This document shows positions 8,215 to 16,776 of a DNA stretch of 56,734 nt, in pieces (position 1 is the first letter of the stretch; each line of letters opens with the position of its first letter). The translations under genes and the position numbers were made by a program. The DNA comes from Oscillospiraceae bacterium. GTDB lineage: Bacteria; Bacillota; Clostridia; Oscillospirales; SIG627. The notes under the pieces were generated by a model. The model was not told the DNA's origin. It worked only from the letters and a program-made list of their open reading frames with translations, and did no database searches. The DNA is taken from NCBI GenBank assembly GCA_034925865.1, contig JAYFRN010000046.1, positions 1 to 56,734 of the forward strand. The letters run 5' to 3'.

Positions 8215-9390
8215 ATGGATTTGTTTCAAAAGTGTTATGATTATAAGCTTGCCGACGAAATCAAGGAAAAAGGTGTTTATCCTTATTTCCACGCTCTTCA
8301 GTCGAGGCAGGATGTTGAAGTGATAATGGAAGGCAAACGGCGGATTATGCTCGGTTCCAATAATTATCTTGGACTGACTGCATGCAACGAAGTTATGGAA
8401 GCTTCACGTAAAGCGCTTGAACAATACGGAACAGGCTGCTCCGGATCAAGATTTCTCAACGGCACGCTTCAAATGCACCTTGAGCTGGAAACTGAATTGG
8501 CCGCTTTCTTGAGAAAAGAGGCTTGTGTCGCTTTTTCAACTGGATTTCAGACAAATCTCGGAATAATTTCTGCTCTTGTCGGCATTCATGATTATGTTAT
8601 ATGCGACAGAGAAAACCATGCAAGTATTTACGACGGATGCCGTCTTAGTCATGGAAAAATACTGTATTATGAACACAGCGATATGAAGGATCTTGAGGAC
8701 AAGCTCCAAAAGGTTCCTGAAAACCGCGGCATACTGATTGTGACTGACGGCGTATTCAGTATGGGCGGAGATATAGCTAATATTCCCGGAATTGTATCTC
8801 TGGCAAAAAAATACGGAGCCAGAGTCATGGTCGACGACGCTCACGGTCTCGGAATCCTCGGTGAAGGAGGAAGAGGCACTGCAGATTACTTCGGGCTGGC
8901 AAAGGATGTCGATATATATATGGGCACCTTCAGTAAATCCCTCGCGAGCCTCGGCGGATATATGGCTGCCGACAAGAAGGTTGTCGACTTTGTTAAACAC
9001 ACCTCCCGTCCGTTCATTTTTGCCGCTTCGATCACTCCTGTGAGTTGTGCCGCGGCGCTTGCGTCGCTGAGGTATCTTGAAGCTCATCCGGAGATCGTAA
9101 CGCGTCTGCGCGAGCTATCAAAATACGCACGGGAAGGCTTCATAAAACGCGGTATATCTATAATTATGTCCGAAACACCGATAATACCGATTTATACATA
9201 TGAAGCTCTCAATACGCTGGAATGCGCAAAAGCAATATATGACGCGGGAGTATATGTGAATCCGGTGCTTCCGCCTGCAACAGCTCCGAATTCGTGCCTG
9301 CTGAGAACAAGCTATATGGCTACGCTTACGAAACCCCTCATCGACGAGGCTCAGGATATAATTAAGACAGTAATGGATAAAAGAAAATGA
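8215..9390 (+). CDS. Serine palmitoyltransferase-like alpha-oxoamine synthase (PLP enzyme)
   Basis: 391 residues. Alpha-oxoamine synthases condense an amino acid with an acyl-CoA and release CO2; the family includes serine palmitoyltransferase (SPT), BioF and glycine C-acetyltransferase (KBL). The PLP lysine is K241 in GTFSKSLASLGGY, and the Asp-X-Ala-His motif is at 207-210. Several stretches are SPT-like and not KBL- or BioF-like: GVYPYFHALQSRQ near residue 20, GTGCSGSRFLNGTLQMHLEL, and SKSLASLGG where KBL has GKALGG. These resemble the Bacteroides SPT as I recall it. The start has an AAGGTGG site. The downstream reductase overlaps it by 4 nt (ATGA), matching the next step of sphingoid-base synthesis. 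KBL or BioF activity is not excluded. Confidence 0.75.
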   Translation: MDLFQKCYDYKLADEIKEKGVYPYFHALQSRQDVEVIMEGKRRIMLGSNNYLGLTACNEVMEASRKALEQYGTGCSGSRFLNGTLQMHLELETELAAFLRKEACVAFSTGFQTNLGIISALVGIHDYVICDRENHASIYDGCRLSHGKILYYEHSDMKDLEDKLQKVPENRGILIVTDGVFSMGGDIANIPGIVSLAKKYGARVMVDDAHGLGILGEGGRGTADYFGLAKDVDIYMGTFSKSLASLGGYMAADKKVVDFVKHTSRPFIFAASITPVSCAAALASLRYLEAHPEIVTRLRELSKYAREGFIKRGISIIMSETPIIPIYTYEALNTLECAKAIYDAGVYVNPVLPPATAPNSCLLRTSYMATLTKPLIDEAQDIIKTVMDKRK

Positions 9391-10181
9391 AAATCGCGGT
9401 AATCACCGGCGGCTCAAGCGGAATCGGCAAAGAGCTCTGCGCACTCTGTGCAAATGCCGGTTATAAGATTTATGAATTGAGCAGACATGGCGAAGATAGT
9501 GCCGGTATAATTCATATCACAGCGGATGTTTCCGATCAAATGTCTTTAAAAAGCGCATTTGAAAAAATATCATCTGAAGAACGAGGAATTGATCTTTTGA
9601 TCAACAATGCCGGAATTGGCATATCTGGTTCTGCTGAAAATACCGAATACACTGACGCAATGAAACAAATTAAAGTTAATTTCATCGGCATGTATCTTTG
9701 CTGTTCTTTCGCAATGCCTTTGCTTAGAAATAATAAAGGCAGAATAATCAACCTAAGCTCTGTTGCCGCGGTTCTTCCAATACCTTTTCAATCCTTTTAT
9801 TCGGCTTCCAAAGGCGCGATCAATGCTTTTTCCCTAGCTTTAAGAAACGAAGTCCGTGACTTCGGGATTTCCGTTTGCGCGGTAATGCCAGGTGATGTAT
9901 GTACCGGCTTTACCGATGCCAGAATAAAATCAAGTAAGGGAAACGAAGTGTATGAGAGCCGTATCGGACGTTCTGTTTCGGTAATGGAGCATGATGAAAA
10001 AAACGGTATGAGCGCGGAATATGCTGCACGTAAAATATTTGATATATCTCAAAAGCGCAATGTGGCTCCGCTGTATACAATAGGAAACAAATATAAGCTT
10101 TTAGTATTTATATCTCGTTTCCTGCCAGTTTCGGCTATAAACCGAATTGTGTATTCTTTATATTCTGGAAATTCAAAATAA
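9387..10181 (+). CDS. Short-chain dehydrogenase/reductase, possible 3-ketosphinganine reductase
   Basis: 264 residues, classical SDR fold. The cofactor loop is TGGSSGIGKEL near the N-terminus, followed by NNAGIG and the catalytic NLSS, Y138 and K142 (YSASK). A C-terminal extension (about 230-264) is hydrophobic and basic, as in membrane-associated SDRs that act on lipids. Its start overlaps the stop of the serine palmitoyltransferase-like gene (ATGA), so the two are coupled. The eukaryotic 3-ketodihydrosphingosine reductase is also an SDR, so the pairing suggests reduction of a 3-keto sphingoid base. That substrate is inferred from the neighbour; the SDR fold is certain. Confidence 0.8.
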   Translation: MKIAVITGGSSGIGKELCALCANAGYKIYELSRHGEDSAGIIHITADVSDQMSLKSAFEKISSEERGIDLLINNAGIGISGSAENTEYTDAMKQIKVNFIGMYLCCSFAMPLLRNNKGRIINLSSVAAVLPIPFQSFYSASKGAINAFSLALRNEVRDFGISVCAVMPGDVCTGFTDARIKSSKGNEVYESRIGRSVSVMEHDEKNGMSAEYAARKIFDISQKRNVAPLYTIGNKYKLLVFISRFLPVSAINRIVYSLYSGNSK

Positions 10182-10382
10182 TTAAGAATAATTATAATAT
10201 TGGCATTAATTAAGGTAATCTCCAATAACTAAAACTAACATCATAATGAGAAACAGTCGTTGCAGTTACACAATCGTTTTTTAAATATAATATTGCGAAA
10301 TATCATGTTTTAGAAATTGCTTTAAATTATATGATTACCGACATCATCACATTGTTGATGTAATGTTAAATACGTAAATAAA

Positions 10383-10418
10383 GACGCAGTCTAAATGTAT
10401 AATAGACTGCGCCTTTTT
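10383..10418. terminator. Terminator between the SDR and ThrE-type genes
   Basis: An imperfect GC-rich stem (GACGCAGTCT at 10383-10392 with AGACTGCGCC ending at 10413) followed by TTTTT. The reverse strand also has an A/T tail, so it may work for both convergent transcripts. It directly abuts repeat copy B. Confidence 0.8.
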
Positions 10419-10487
10419 ATTAACTCGGCAATTAAATAATGACCCACTTAAAGAGAGAAAAGACTCTGACATATGACTTTTAATAAC
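10419..10487 (+). repeat. Interspersed palindromic repeat, copy B (right-arm deletion form)
   Basis: It starts ATTAACTCGGCA, keeps AAAGAGAGAAAAGACTCTG, then goes straight to CTTTTAATAAC. The right half of the inner hairpin and most of the right arm are missing. Copy E shows the same kind of deletion. Confidence 0.7.
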
Positions 10488-10597
10488 TATAACTTACGAC
10501 TAAATGAGAAGTGCTGTCGATGTCTTTGTCGCTGTTGTTGTTGCTGTCGCACAATCGATTTTTAAATACAATCTAATTATCTAACGGTCAATTGAAA

Positions 10598-11047
10598 TCA
10601 CTTTATATGAAATTTGTGTGTATTAGTCTTCATACGAAACAATACTCCCGTACATGCAATTGCTATCGCCATAGCTCCGGCGTTAATAATAGTCTCTACG
10701 GCAACATTTACGCCATTGGCTGTATCATTTGATACAAAATAAACCATGGATTGGTATAATCCGGTTCCGGGAACAAGAGAAATAATTGCCGGAGTGATAA
10801 AAACGGTGACAGGCATTTTTTTATGCCTTGATAAAATTTCAGCTCCGATTGACATGAGAAGCGTTCCAAAGAAAAAGCCGGCGGCAATATTGATATAACG
10901 CTGTGTAAACAGATAAACCACATAACCTGCTGCACCCAGAAACGAAGCCCAAAACATTGACCTTTTTGGTGTGTGAAGAAGGAGAGCAAAAAAGAGACAA
11001 GCAAAAAAGTTATATATAAATCCAAGAAACACATCCGAAAAATTCAT
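10598..11047 (-). CDS. Threonine/serine exporter family protein, C-terminal half (YjjB/ThrE-like)
   Basis: 149 residues with four to five hydrophobic helices. It matches the small YjjB-type half of split ThrE exporters, with a typical TPAIISLVPGTGLYQSM segment. Together with the larger YjjP-like partner just upstream in the operon (13-nt gap) it should form an inner-membrane carrier. The ThrE family exports threonine and serine, while E. coli YjjPB exports succinate, so the substrate is open. Both subunits are on the minus strand and probably share one mRNA. Confidence 0.85.
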   Translation of the reverse strand: MNFSDVFLGFIYNFFACLFFALLLHTPKRSMFWASFLGAAGYVVYLFTQRYINIAAGFFFGTLLMSIGAEILSRHKKMPVTVFITPAIISLVPGTGLYQSMVYFVSNDTANGVNVAVETIINAGAMAIAIACTGVLFRMKTNTHKFHIK

Positions 11048-11060
11048 TAATATGCCTCCT

Positions 11061-11888
11061 TCATGCTATTACTCCGGCGGCGATTGCAATACCAATTACG
11101 ATACCAACGCCGGCGGCTATTCCGACTGCTATCAGAAAAGCCTCTGTAAGTCTTGCTGTACCTGACACAAGATCTCCGCTAATGGTATCTCTGACAGCCG
11201 TTGTAATTGCCAGACCAGGCACAAGAGGCATTATTGATCCGATAATAACGAGATCGTATCTGAGTCCCGGTATAAGTAATGAAGATGATACGGCAAATAC
11301 TGCACAGGCAACGCTCGATATAAGAGTATTTATAAAAGAATATAGCTTAAGCGTTCCGATATAGCCTGATATAATAGTCATTGAAAAGGCGGTGAGTATG
11401 GTAATAAGAAATTCGACAAAACTCCCTTTAAAGACCAGGGTGAAAAACGAAGAAGCAAAAGCGGCATATACAGCTGTTAAAAATCGATTTATCGGTTTGT
11501 TGCTCTCACCGGATTCAATTCTTTGTATAATTTCGTCTAAAATATCGTTTGCGGATTCAAGAGACAGCTCACCGCTTATTATATTGCGTGATATTGTATT
11601 TACTTTATTTACGATTTGAAGATTTATTGATCTGTTTGATATTCTGGCAACAACTGTTCTTGCCGATGTTTGAAATTCGACTGTCAATACGATTCCAGTC
11701 GTAATCGCAAGCACATCTACTTCCTTTGCGCCGCAGTATAGACAAATTCGCGAACAAGTATCCTCGGCTCTGTATGTCTCGCCGCCGTTTTGAAGAATCA
11801 ACTGAGCTGATTTTTTTGCGACTTCAATAATAAGGTTTTTTCGTTCCGTTGTTATAAGACCGGAAGCGGGATTCTGCATATTCTGCAT
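11061..11888 (-). CDS. Threonine/serine exporter family protein, N-terminal half (YjjP/ThrE-like)
   Basis: 275 residues. A cytosolic N-terminal domain of about 125 residues (containing GGETYRAEDTCSRICLYCGA and VEFQTSARTVVARISNRSIN, typical of DUF1212) is followed by five hydrophobic segments with a PLVPGLAITTAVRDTISGDL loop. This is the larger half of the split exporter; the small half follows 13 nt downstream. It is the first gene of the pair. It is divergent from the DivIVA-like gene across a gap of about 200 nt. Confidence 0.87.
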   Translation of the reverse strand: MQNMQNPASGLITTERKNLIIEVAKKSAQLILQNGGETYRAEDTCSRICLYCGAKEVDVLAITTGIVLTVEFQTSARTVVARISNRSINLQIVNKVNTISRNIISGELSLESANDILDEIIQRIESGESNKPINRFLTAVYAAFASSFFTLVFKGSFVEFLITILTAFSMTIISGYIGTLKLYSFINTLISSVACAVFAVSSSLLIPGLRYDLVIIGSIMPLVPGLAITTAVRDTISGDLVSGTARLTEAFLIAVGIAAGVGIVIGIAIAAGVIA

Positions 11889-12096
11889 TTAAATAATCCT
11901 CTATAAATAACAGCATAATGACGATATAATCATAATACAATTTTACTTTTCTGTCAATCATGGGAATGAAAATATACGAGAGATATAAATGACGCTTTCC
12001 TTTTTAAAAATCAATCTGAAAATATCACGAAGGGACTTAACTTTTGTTGATTTATATGATATAATCATAGCAACGAAAACATACGGAGGGATAAAA

Positions 12097-12759
12097 ATGC
12101 CCGAAAATGTATTGTTCAGAAACACTGTCGGCGGATACAATAAAAAGGATGTCAACGATTATATTCTGAAAAAAAATAATGAATATATCTCTGATATTCA
12201 GCAAAAGCAAAGAGAACTTGAAACAGCAAAAGCTGAATATGAAACAAGACTTGCGGAGATAACAAACACAGCATTGTCCGATAAACAAGCGTTACAGCAA
12301 CAAATTGAAGCTATTAAAAACGAGTTTAACGAAAGCAAAACAAAATCAGCTATTGAATGCATTAACTCATTGGTTTTACCCGCCGTAGATACGACGGCTT
12401 TGCTTTACTCACGCAGTACCTCGGCTCAAGGTTTTGCTGAAAAGCTGTACTCAATATCAAATAAAGTATTTGAAGATATCTCATTAATTACAGCGCAATC
12501 CGAAAAGATCGAAAAATTGAACAAGCTTGCCGATGCTTTGAACGCAATTATGTCTGATAAAACGTTCAAAACCGAAGACGGGAAAGATAATATAAGTAAT
12601 TCTTGTGTTGTGGGAGATAATATACCGGCATTAAAAGTTACGGCTGATCAAATCGTTACCGAAATAAAGGTTATAGGGGAATTGGTCGCACAGTTAAAAT
12701 TACAGATTACATCTATAAAAGAAGCGTGCGATGATTATAATCAGAATCAAGAGAAATAA
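12097..12759 (+). CDS. DivIVA-like coiled-coil protein
   Basis: 220 residues. The N-terminus carries the DivIVA/GpsB-type short motif RNTVGGYNKKDVNDYILKKN. A coiled coil follows (about 25-95, rich in Lys/Glu/Gln), then further helical segments to the C-terminus. DivIVA-domain proteins bind curved membrane or the division site and act as scaffolds. The ATG at 12097 has a perfect GGAGGG site; an in-frame ATG at 11989 adds 36 residues that do not fit the family. It starts a tight operon, 5 nt before the hydro-lyase subunit gene. There is no functional link I can name with the metabolic genes that follow. Confidence 0.75.
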   Translation: MPENVLFRNTVGGYNKKDVNDYILKKNNEYISDIQQKQRELETAKAEYETRLAEITNTALSDKQALQQQIEAIKNEFNESKTKSAIECINSLVLPAVDTTALLYSRSTSAQGFAEKLYSISNKVFEDISLITAQSEKIEKLNKLADALNAIMSDKTFKTEDGKDNISNSCVVGDNIPALKVTADQIVTEIKVIGELVAQLKLQITSIKEACDDYNQNQEK

Positions 12760-12764
12760 TTAAC

Positions 12765-13313
12765 ATGTCAATATATACAACAGAATCAACAAAACATTTT
12801 CTGATTTCAGAATATGATACATGGAGTGCCAAAATTGTTGCCGGCGATGAAGTATTTCTTACAGGCACCGTATATACAGCACGTGATGCCGCACATAAAC
12901 GTATAAAAGAACTCGCTGAAGCTTCCCGTCCTCTGCCTTTTGATCCGAAGGGCGCATTTATTTATTATGCAGGACCGACCGAATCACGGCCGGGTAAAAT
13001 AATAGGCAGCTGCGGCCCTACCACTTCGTCAAGGATGGATCAATTCACACCTTTAATGTTGTCTTTGGGAATTTCGGGCATAATAGGAAAAGGGGAACGT
13101 TCGATAGAGACAAAAAAATCATTTTTAAATAATAATGCTTTATATTTTTGTGCAATCGGTGGATGCGGAGCGTTATATTCCGAATGTATCACTTCATGTG
13201 AAATAATTGCTTTTGATGATCTCGGCTGCGAATCGGTAAAAAAGCTTCATGTCAAGGATTTTCCGGTATATTGCGCATATGATCTTCACGGCGGTGATAT
13301 ATTTAAAAGATGA
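12765..13313 (+). CDS. Fe-S hydro-lyase beta subunit (tartrate/fumarate dehydratase type)
   Basis: 182 residues, the normal length of a free beta subunit of class I fumarase or L-tartrate dehydratase. Visible signatures are GPTTSSRMDQFTP (family GPTTSxRMD) and GIIGKGER. A cysteine-rich stretch, FCAIGGCGALYSECITSCE, resembles the substrate-domain end. The alpha subunit that carries the 4Fe-4S cluster is not in this window, so the gene is orphaned here. It may pair with an alpha subunit encoded elsewhere or have a different role. It overlaps the next gene by 4 nt (ATGA). Confidence 0.85.
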   Translation: MSIYTTESTKHFLISEYDTWSAKIVAGDEVFLTGTVYTARDAAHKRIKELAEASRPLPFDPKGAFIYYAGPTESRPGKIIGSCGPTTSSRMDQFTPLMLSLGISGIIGKGERSIETKKSFLNNNALYFCAIGGCGALYSECITSCEIIAFDDLGCESVKKLHVKDFPVYCAYDLHGGDIFKR

Positions 13314-14047
13314 ATTCAAATAAAACAGCCGTAATTACGGGAGGCAGCGGCGGAATCGGTTCTGCTGCTGTAAAGCTTTTTGGAAACAACGGATATAATG
13401 TCGCTTTTTCATATAATTCAAATGCCGAAGGCGCGCAATCTCTCGTTGACGAATTACATGCAAAAGTAAAGATAATTTCAATAAAAGCCGATTTTACAAA
13501 GCAGAATGAGGTATATATTTTTACCGAAAAGGTATTTTCTGAATTTGAAAATATAGATACTTTAGTGAATATTGCAGGCATATCGCATTTTGATCTTGTT
13601 CAGTTCACCTCGGACGAAAAATGGGATGAGGTATTTGATATCAACATTAAAGCGCCCTTCATCCTCACAAAAGCGTTTCTGCCCGGTATGATAAACAGAA
13701 AATCCGGAACTATCGTAAATGTTTCATCTATGTGGGGCATCACCGGAGCGTCATGTGAATCGGCATATTCAGCGTCAAAATCTGCATTGATCGGCTTTAC
13801 AAAAGCATGTGCAAAAGAACTTGCTCCGAGTATGATCAGAGTTAACTGCGTTTGCCCCGGAGTAATAAACACAAAAATGAACGATAGGTTTTCTGATACG
13901 GAGAAATCTGAAATCGCATACAATATTCCCATGGAACGCTTTGGCTCTCCGGATGAAATTGCCGAAGCAATATTATTTCTGGCCTCAGAACGTTCTTCAT
14001 ACATCACAGGTCAGATATTATCAGCGGATGGAGGATACACTATATGA
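13310..14047 (+). CDS. SDR family oxidoreductase (FabG-like)
   Basis: 245 residues with the full classical SDR set: TGGSGGIGSAAVKLF at the N-terminus, NIAGIS, NVSSMWG, the catalytic Y153 and K157 (YSASK), and a C-terminal GQILSADGGYT, typical of FabG-like enzymes. The reaction is NAD(P)H-dependent ketone or alcohol conversion. FabG itself is normally in a fatty-acid cluster, and none is present here, so an accessory 3-oxoacyl or other carbonyl substrate is possible. It overlaps both neighbours by 4 nt (ATGA junctions). Confidence 0.85.
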   Translation: MNSNKTAVITGGSGGIGSAAVKLFGNNGYNVAFSYNSNAEGAQSLVDELHAKVKIISIKADFTKQNEVYIFTEKVFSEFENIDTLVNIAGISHFDLVQFTSDEKWDEVFDINIKAPFILTKAFLPGMINRKSGTIVNVSSMWGITGASCESAYSASKSALIGFTKACAKELAPSMIRVNCVCPGVINTKMNDRFSDTEKSEIAYNIPMERFGSPDEIAEAILFLASERSSYITGQILSADGGYTI

Positions 14048-14811
14048 ACAATCAATATATAAAAATTTGCTCGGATCTTGAAGCATTGGGACTGCATTAC
14101 GGGGATTCGGTGCTTGTACATTCATCATATAAGGCTCTCGGCTATGAAGGCAGCGACGGTATAAAGACTTTTATTGACGCGCTTCGCGATGTTCTCGGGA
14201 AAGACGGTACTCTTTTGCTTCCGTCTCTTTCTTATTCAACAGTAAACCGTGCCCGGCCGTTCTTTGACATACGTTCCACGCCATGCTGCGTCGGAGCTAT
14301 ACCCGAATTTTTCAGACAGCTTCCAGGCGTAAAACGCAGCCTGTCTCCCACTCATTCCGTATGCGGCATCGGACGGCTGACATTTGAAATGCTCAGCGAA
14401 CATCAACTTGATGATACTCCCTGCGGCTCGCATTCTCCGTTTAAAAAGCTGATGGAAACCGAAGGAAAAATATTACTTTGCGGCTGTGGGACGAAGCCGA
14501 ACACCTCCATGCATGCCGTGGAAGAAACCGTAATGCCGTATTATCTTTTCGGCCCGCGTATTACATATCATTGCACGGATGAAAACGGCAAACAGATTGA
14601 TATAACAAATCTGCGCCACAATTTCAGCGGGCACAGTCTGCTGCAGAGATATGACAGACTGATTGATGTATTATCAAATGACGATTACAGCAGCGGAAAA
14701 ATTCTGAATGCCGACAGTTGGTTGATTCAGACTGTACCGATGTGGAAAAAAGCTGCTGACAAAATGCGTATCGAAGAAGAATTTTTTGTTCAAAAGGAAA
14801 GTGAAAAATGA
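14044..14811 (+). CDS. AAC(3)-fold N-acetyltransferase (YokD/FrbF-like)
   Basis: 255 residues of the aminoglycoside 3-N-acetyltransferase family. Signatures are GDSVLVHSSYKALG near the N-terminus, DGTLLLPSLSYS, the active-site region RSLSPTHSVCGIG (family form RSxHPxxS), and a MHAVEE segment that usually carries the catalytic Glu/His environment. Members transfer acetyl from acetyl-CoA to an amine. Many chromosomal members of Firmicutes do not give drug resistance, and the substrate here is unknown. The gene sits between an SDR and a pyridoxamine kinase with ATGA overlaps on both sides, which favours a metabolic role. Confidence 0.85.
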   Translation: MNNQYIKICSDLEALGLHYGDSVLVHSSYKALGYEGSDGIKTFIDALRDVLGKDGTLLLPSLSYSTVNRARPFFDIRSTPCCVGAIPEFFRQLPGVKRSLSPTHSVCGIGRLTFEMLSEHQLDDTPCGSHSPFKKLMETEGKILLCGCGTKPNTSMHAVEETVMPYYLFGPRITYHCTDENGKQIDITNLRHNFSGHSLLQRYDRLIDVLSNDDYSSGKILNADSWLIQTVPMWKKAADKMRIEEEFFVQKESEK

Positions 14812-15695
14812 CATCCCCAGAAATATCACATATAAATACAAATAAAGTGCCATCCCGGGTATGCGCAATTCACGATCTTTCCGGATTCGGAAGATGTTCT
14901 TTATCGGTTATAATTCCGGTGCTTGCTGCAATGGGAATACAGCCGTGCCCGGTTCCAACCGCTATTTTATCGACTCATACAGGCGGTTTCAATAATTTTA
15001 CTTTTTTTGATTACACACCTTATATAAGGGATTATTATTCTCATTGGAGTTCTCTCGGAGTTAAGTTTGACGCAATATACAGCGGATTCTTAGGCAGCGC
15101 AGAACAGATTAACCTTGTCGGCGATATTATAAACACTTTTCCCGAAGCAAAAACCGTGCTGATTGATCCTGTAATGGGCGATGACGGAATATTATATTCA
15201 ACATATACAGATCCGTTGAAGATAGGAATGAAGGAGCTTGTGAAAAAAGCGACAATCATTACGCCTAATCTCACGGAGGCTTGTTTTTTACTTGATATTC
15301 CTTATGTTGATTCACCTACTGATTATGAAATACGGCAAATGTTATTAAGACTTTCAGAATATGGTGCCGATACTGTAATCACGGGTATTCACAGAAAGAA
15401 TTCCGTATGTACAGGACTTAAGGAAGCATTAAACGGCAATACAGAAATATTTGAAAATGAATACATACCAAAAAGTTATCCGGGAACAGGCGATATATTT
15501 GCATCTGTTTTGCTCGGCAGCATTTTAAAAGGACGAAATCTTATATGTTCTGTTGAGGATGCATGCGATTTTGTACATGACACTGTCGAATATTCAGCCG
15601 GTTTTAATTATCCGCTTAGAGAAGGCGTTTTACTCGAACCAAGGCTTTTCCGACTTATAGAAGACAATACAAATAATCCGACACAATTAAGGTGA
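14808..15695 (+). CDS. pdxY: Pyridoxamine/pyridoxal kinase
   Basis: 295 residues, ribokinase-like fold. It phosphorylates B6 vitamers with ATP to give pyridoxal or pyridoxamine phosphate. Signatures: HDLSGFGRCSLSVIIPVL at about residues 20-38, DPVMGDDG, ITPNLTEACFLL, and the catalytic anion-hole motif PGTGDIFAS at about 220. The length is typical. The following gene encodes an ECF transporter S component, which would bring in the vitamer, so import and phosphorylation appear coupled in one mRNA. The first 17 residues look like a short non-conserved extension. Confidence 0.9.
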   Translation: MTSPEISHINTNKVPSRVCAIHDLSGFGRCSLSVIIPVLAAMGIQPCPVPTAILSTHTGGFNNFTFFDYTPYIRDYYSHWSSLGVKFDAIYSGFLGSAEQINLVGDIINTFPEAKTVLIDPVMGDDGILYSTYTDPLKIGMKELVKKATIITPNLTEACFLLDIPYVDSPTDYEIRQMLLRLSEYGADTVITGIHRKNSVCTGLKEALNGNTEIFENEYIPKSYPGTGDIFASVLLGSILKGRNLICSVEDACDFVHDTVEYSAGFNYPLREGVLLEPRLFRLIEDNTNNPTQLR

Positions 15696-15701
15696 TTTAT
15701 A

Positions 15702-16208
15702 ATGAAAAACAATAACAATAAAATTAAGCTTCTGACTTATTCCTCGCTTTTTGCGGCAATAATCGCTCTCACAACGGCCTTTGTTAAAATACCGCTTACA
15801 AGCACCGGATATGTTCATATAGGTGATATGTTCATATATCTTCTCGCTTGTTTACTCCCTCTGCCTTATGCCATGTGCGCGGCGGCAATCGGCGGAGCGG
15901 TAGCAGATATAATAGCGGGATACGCGGTATATTCTGTTTTTACCTTTGTAATAAAGGCGCTTCTGTGCCTTGCTTTTACGTCAGCAACAGTAAGAATTCT
16001 CAGCGGCAGAAATATAATCGGATGCCTTATTTGCCTTATTATTACAACCGGAGGTTATTTTCTTACTGATACATTGTTGTTCGGTACGGCGGCTGCGTTG
16101 GGAGCTGTGATATTCAACCTGCTTCAAGCTGTTGTAAGCGGTGTGGTTTTTGTGGTGGTTGCAGGAATTCTTGATAAAATCGGTATAAAAAAGATATTCA
16201 TGTTATAA
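15702..16208 (+). CDS. ECF transporter S component, probably for a B6 vitamer
   Basis: 168 residues and about five to six hydrophobic helices. It is an integral membrane substrate-binding subunit that works with a shared ECF ATPase/T module encoded elsewhere. The pattern TSTGYVHIGDMFIYLLACLL followed by AAAIGGAVADIIAGY is typical of S components (the GDxx and GGxxADxxxGY loops). It starts 6 nt after the pyridoxamine kinase gene, so HmpT/PdxU-type vitamin B6 or hydroxymethylpyrimidine uptake is the best guess. The specificity is inference from the neighbour. Confidence 0.82.
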   Translation: MKNNNNKIKLLTYSSLFAAIIALTTAFVKIPLTSTGYVHIGDMFIYLLACLLPLPYAMCAAAIGGAVADIIAGYAVYSVFTFVIKALLCLAFTSATVRILSGRNIIGCLICLIITTGGYFLTDTLLFGTAAALGAVIFNLLQAVVSGVVFVVVAGILDKIGIKKIFML

Positions 16209-16246
16209 TATTATACCGTAAATAAAATTTATCGGAGATATTTTAT

Positions 16247-16741
16247 ATGAATAAAATTGATTTGACGAAAGCTCAATTCAACGCGTTTAATTCAATAGGC
16301 AATAATTGGATGATCATAGGCGCATGCGACGGAGAACGGAAAAATGCGATGACCGCAAGCTGGGGTGCTGTCGGTGTAATGTGGGGTAAAAATGTGTTCT
16401 ACTGTCACATCCGTCCCCAAAGATACACATACACCATAGTAGAAAATACTGATATTTTGACATTATCAGTTTTTGACGGTGCATATAAAAAGCAGCTGTC
16501 ATATTTCGGAAGCGTAAGTGGTAAGGATGAAGATAAGCTGGCAAACGGCGGATTGAATTATATATGTGATGATAAAAAGCTTTTCTTTCCCGACGCAAAA
16601 TATATTTTTATCGGAAAGAAAATATATGCGTTTGATATTTCACCTGAATGTATTATTGACCCGGCAATAACCTCGCATTATACCCGTTCGGATTATCACA
16701 GAACATATATTTGTGAGATTCTAGAAGCGTTTGAAAAATAA
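16247..16741 (+). CDS. Flavin reductase family protein
   Basis: 164 residues. It has the FMN-binding split-barrel pattern of flavin reductases: a GNNWMIIGACDGERKNAMTAS segment followed by WGKNVFYCHIRPQRYTYTIVE and a SVFDGAYKKQL stretch. Such proteins reduce or bind FMN with NAD(P)H and often serve a partner monooxygenase or detoxification system. No partner is evident. It has its own GGAGA-type ribosome site and lies 38 nt downstream of the S-component gene, so it may be part of the same transcript. Confidence 0.83.
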   Translation: MNKIDLTKAQFNAFNSIGNNWMIIGACDGERKNAMTASWGAVGVMWGKNVFYCHIRPQRYTYTIVENTDILTLSVFDGAYKKQLSYFGSVSGKDEDKLANGGLNYICDDKKLFFPDAKYIFIGKKIYAFDISPECIIDPAITSHYTRSDYHRTYICEILEAFEK

Positions 16742-16776
16742 CCAGACATAATAATTACTGTATATTCGGAGTATAT

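Larger units (their letters stand above)
10182..10597. other. Gene-free gap holding a terminator and repeat copy B
   Basis: No credible gene in these 416 nt. It holds a terminator (10383-10418), repeat copy B (10419-10487), a small hairpin near 10340-10365 (ACATCA/TGATGT) and two related blocks, CACAATCG plus a T-run and TAAATA, near 10270 and 10550. The blocks may be remnants of a further repeat. Confidence 0.5.

Noticed and set aside
8536-9087. 183-codon minus-strand frame opposite the serine palmitoyltransferase-like gene
   Set aside because: It lies fully inside a gene with clear motifs and has no recognisable protein features.
14044-14811. Aminoglycoside resistance gene
   Set aside because: The fold is that of AAC(3), but chromosomal members often do not confer resistance and the gene is inside a metabolic operon, so a resistance call is not supported.
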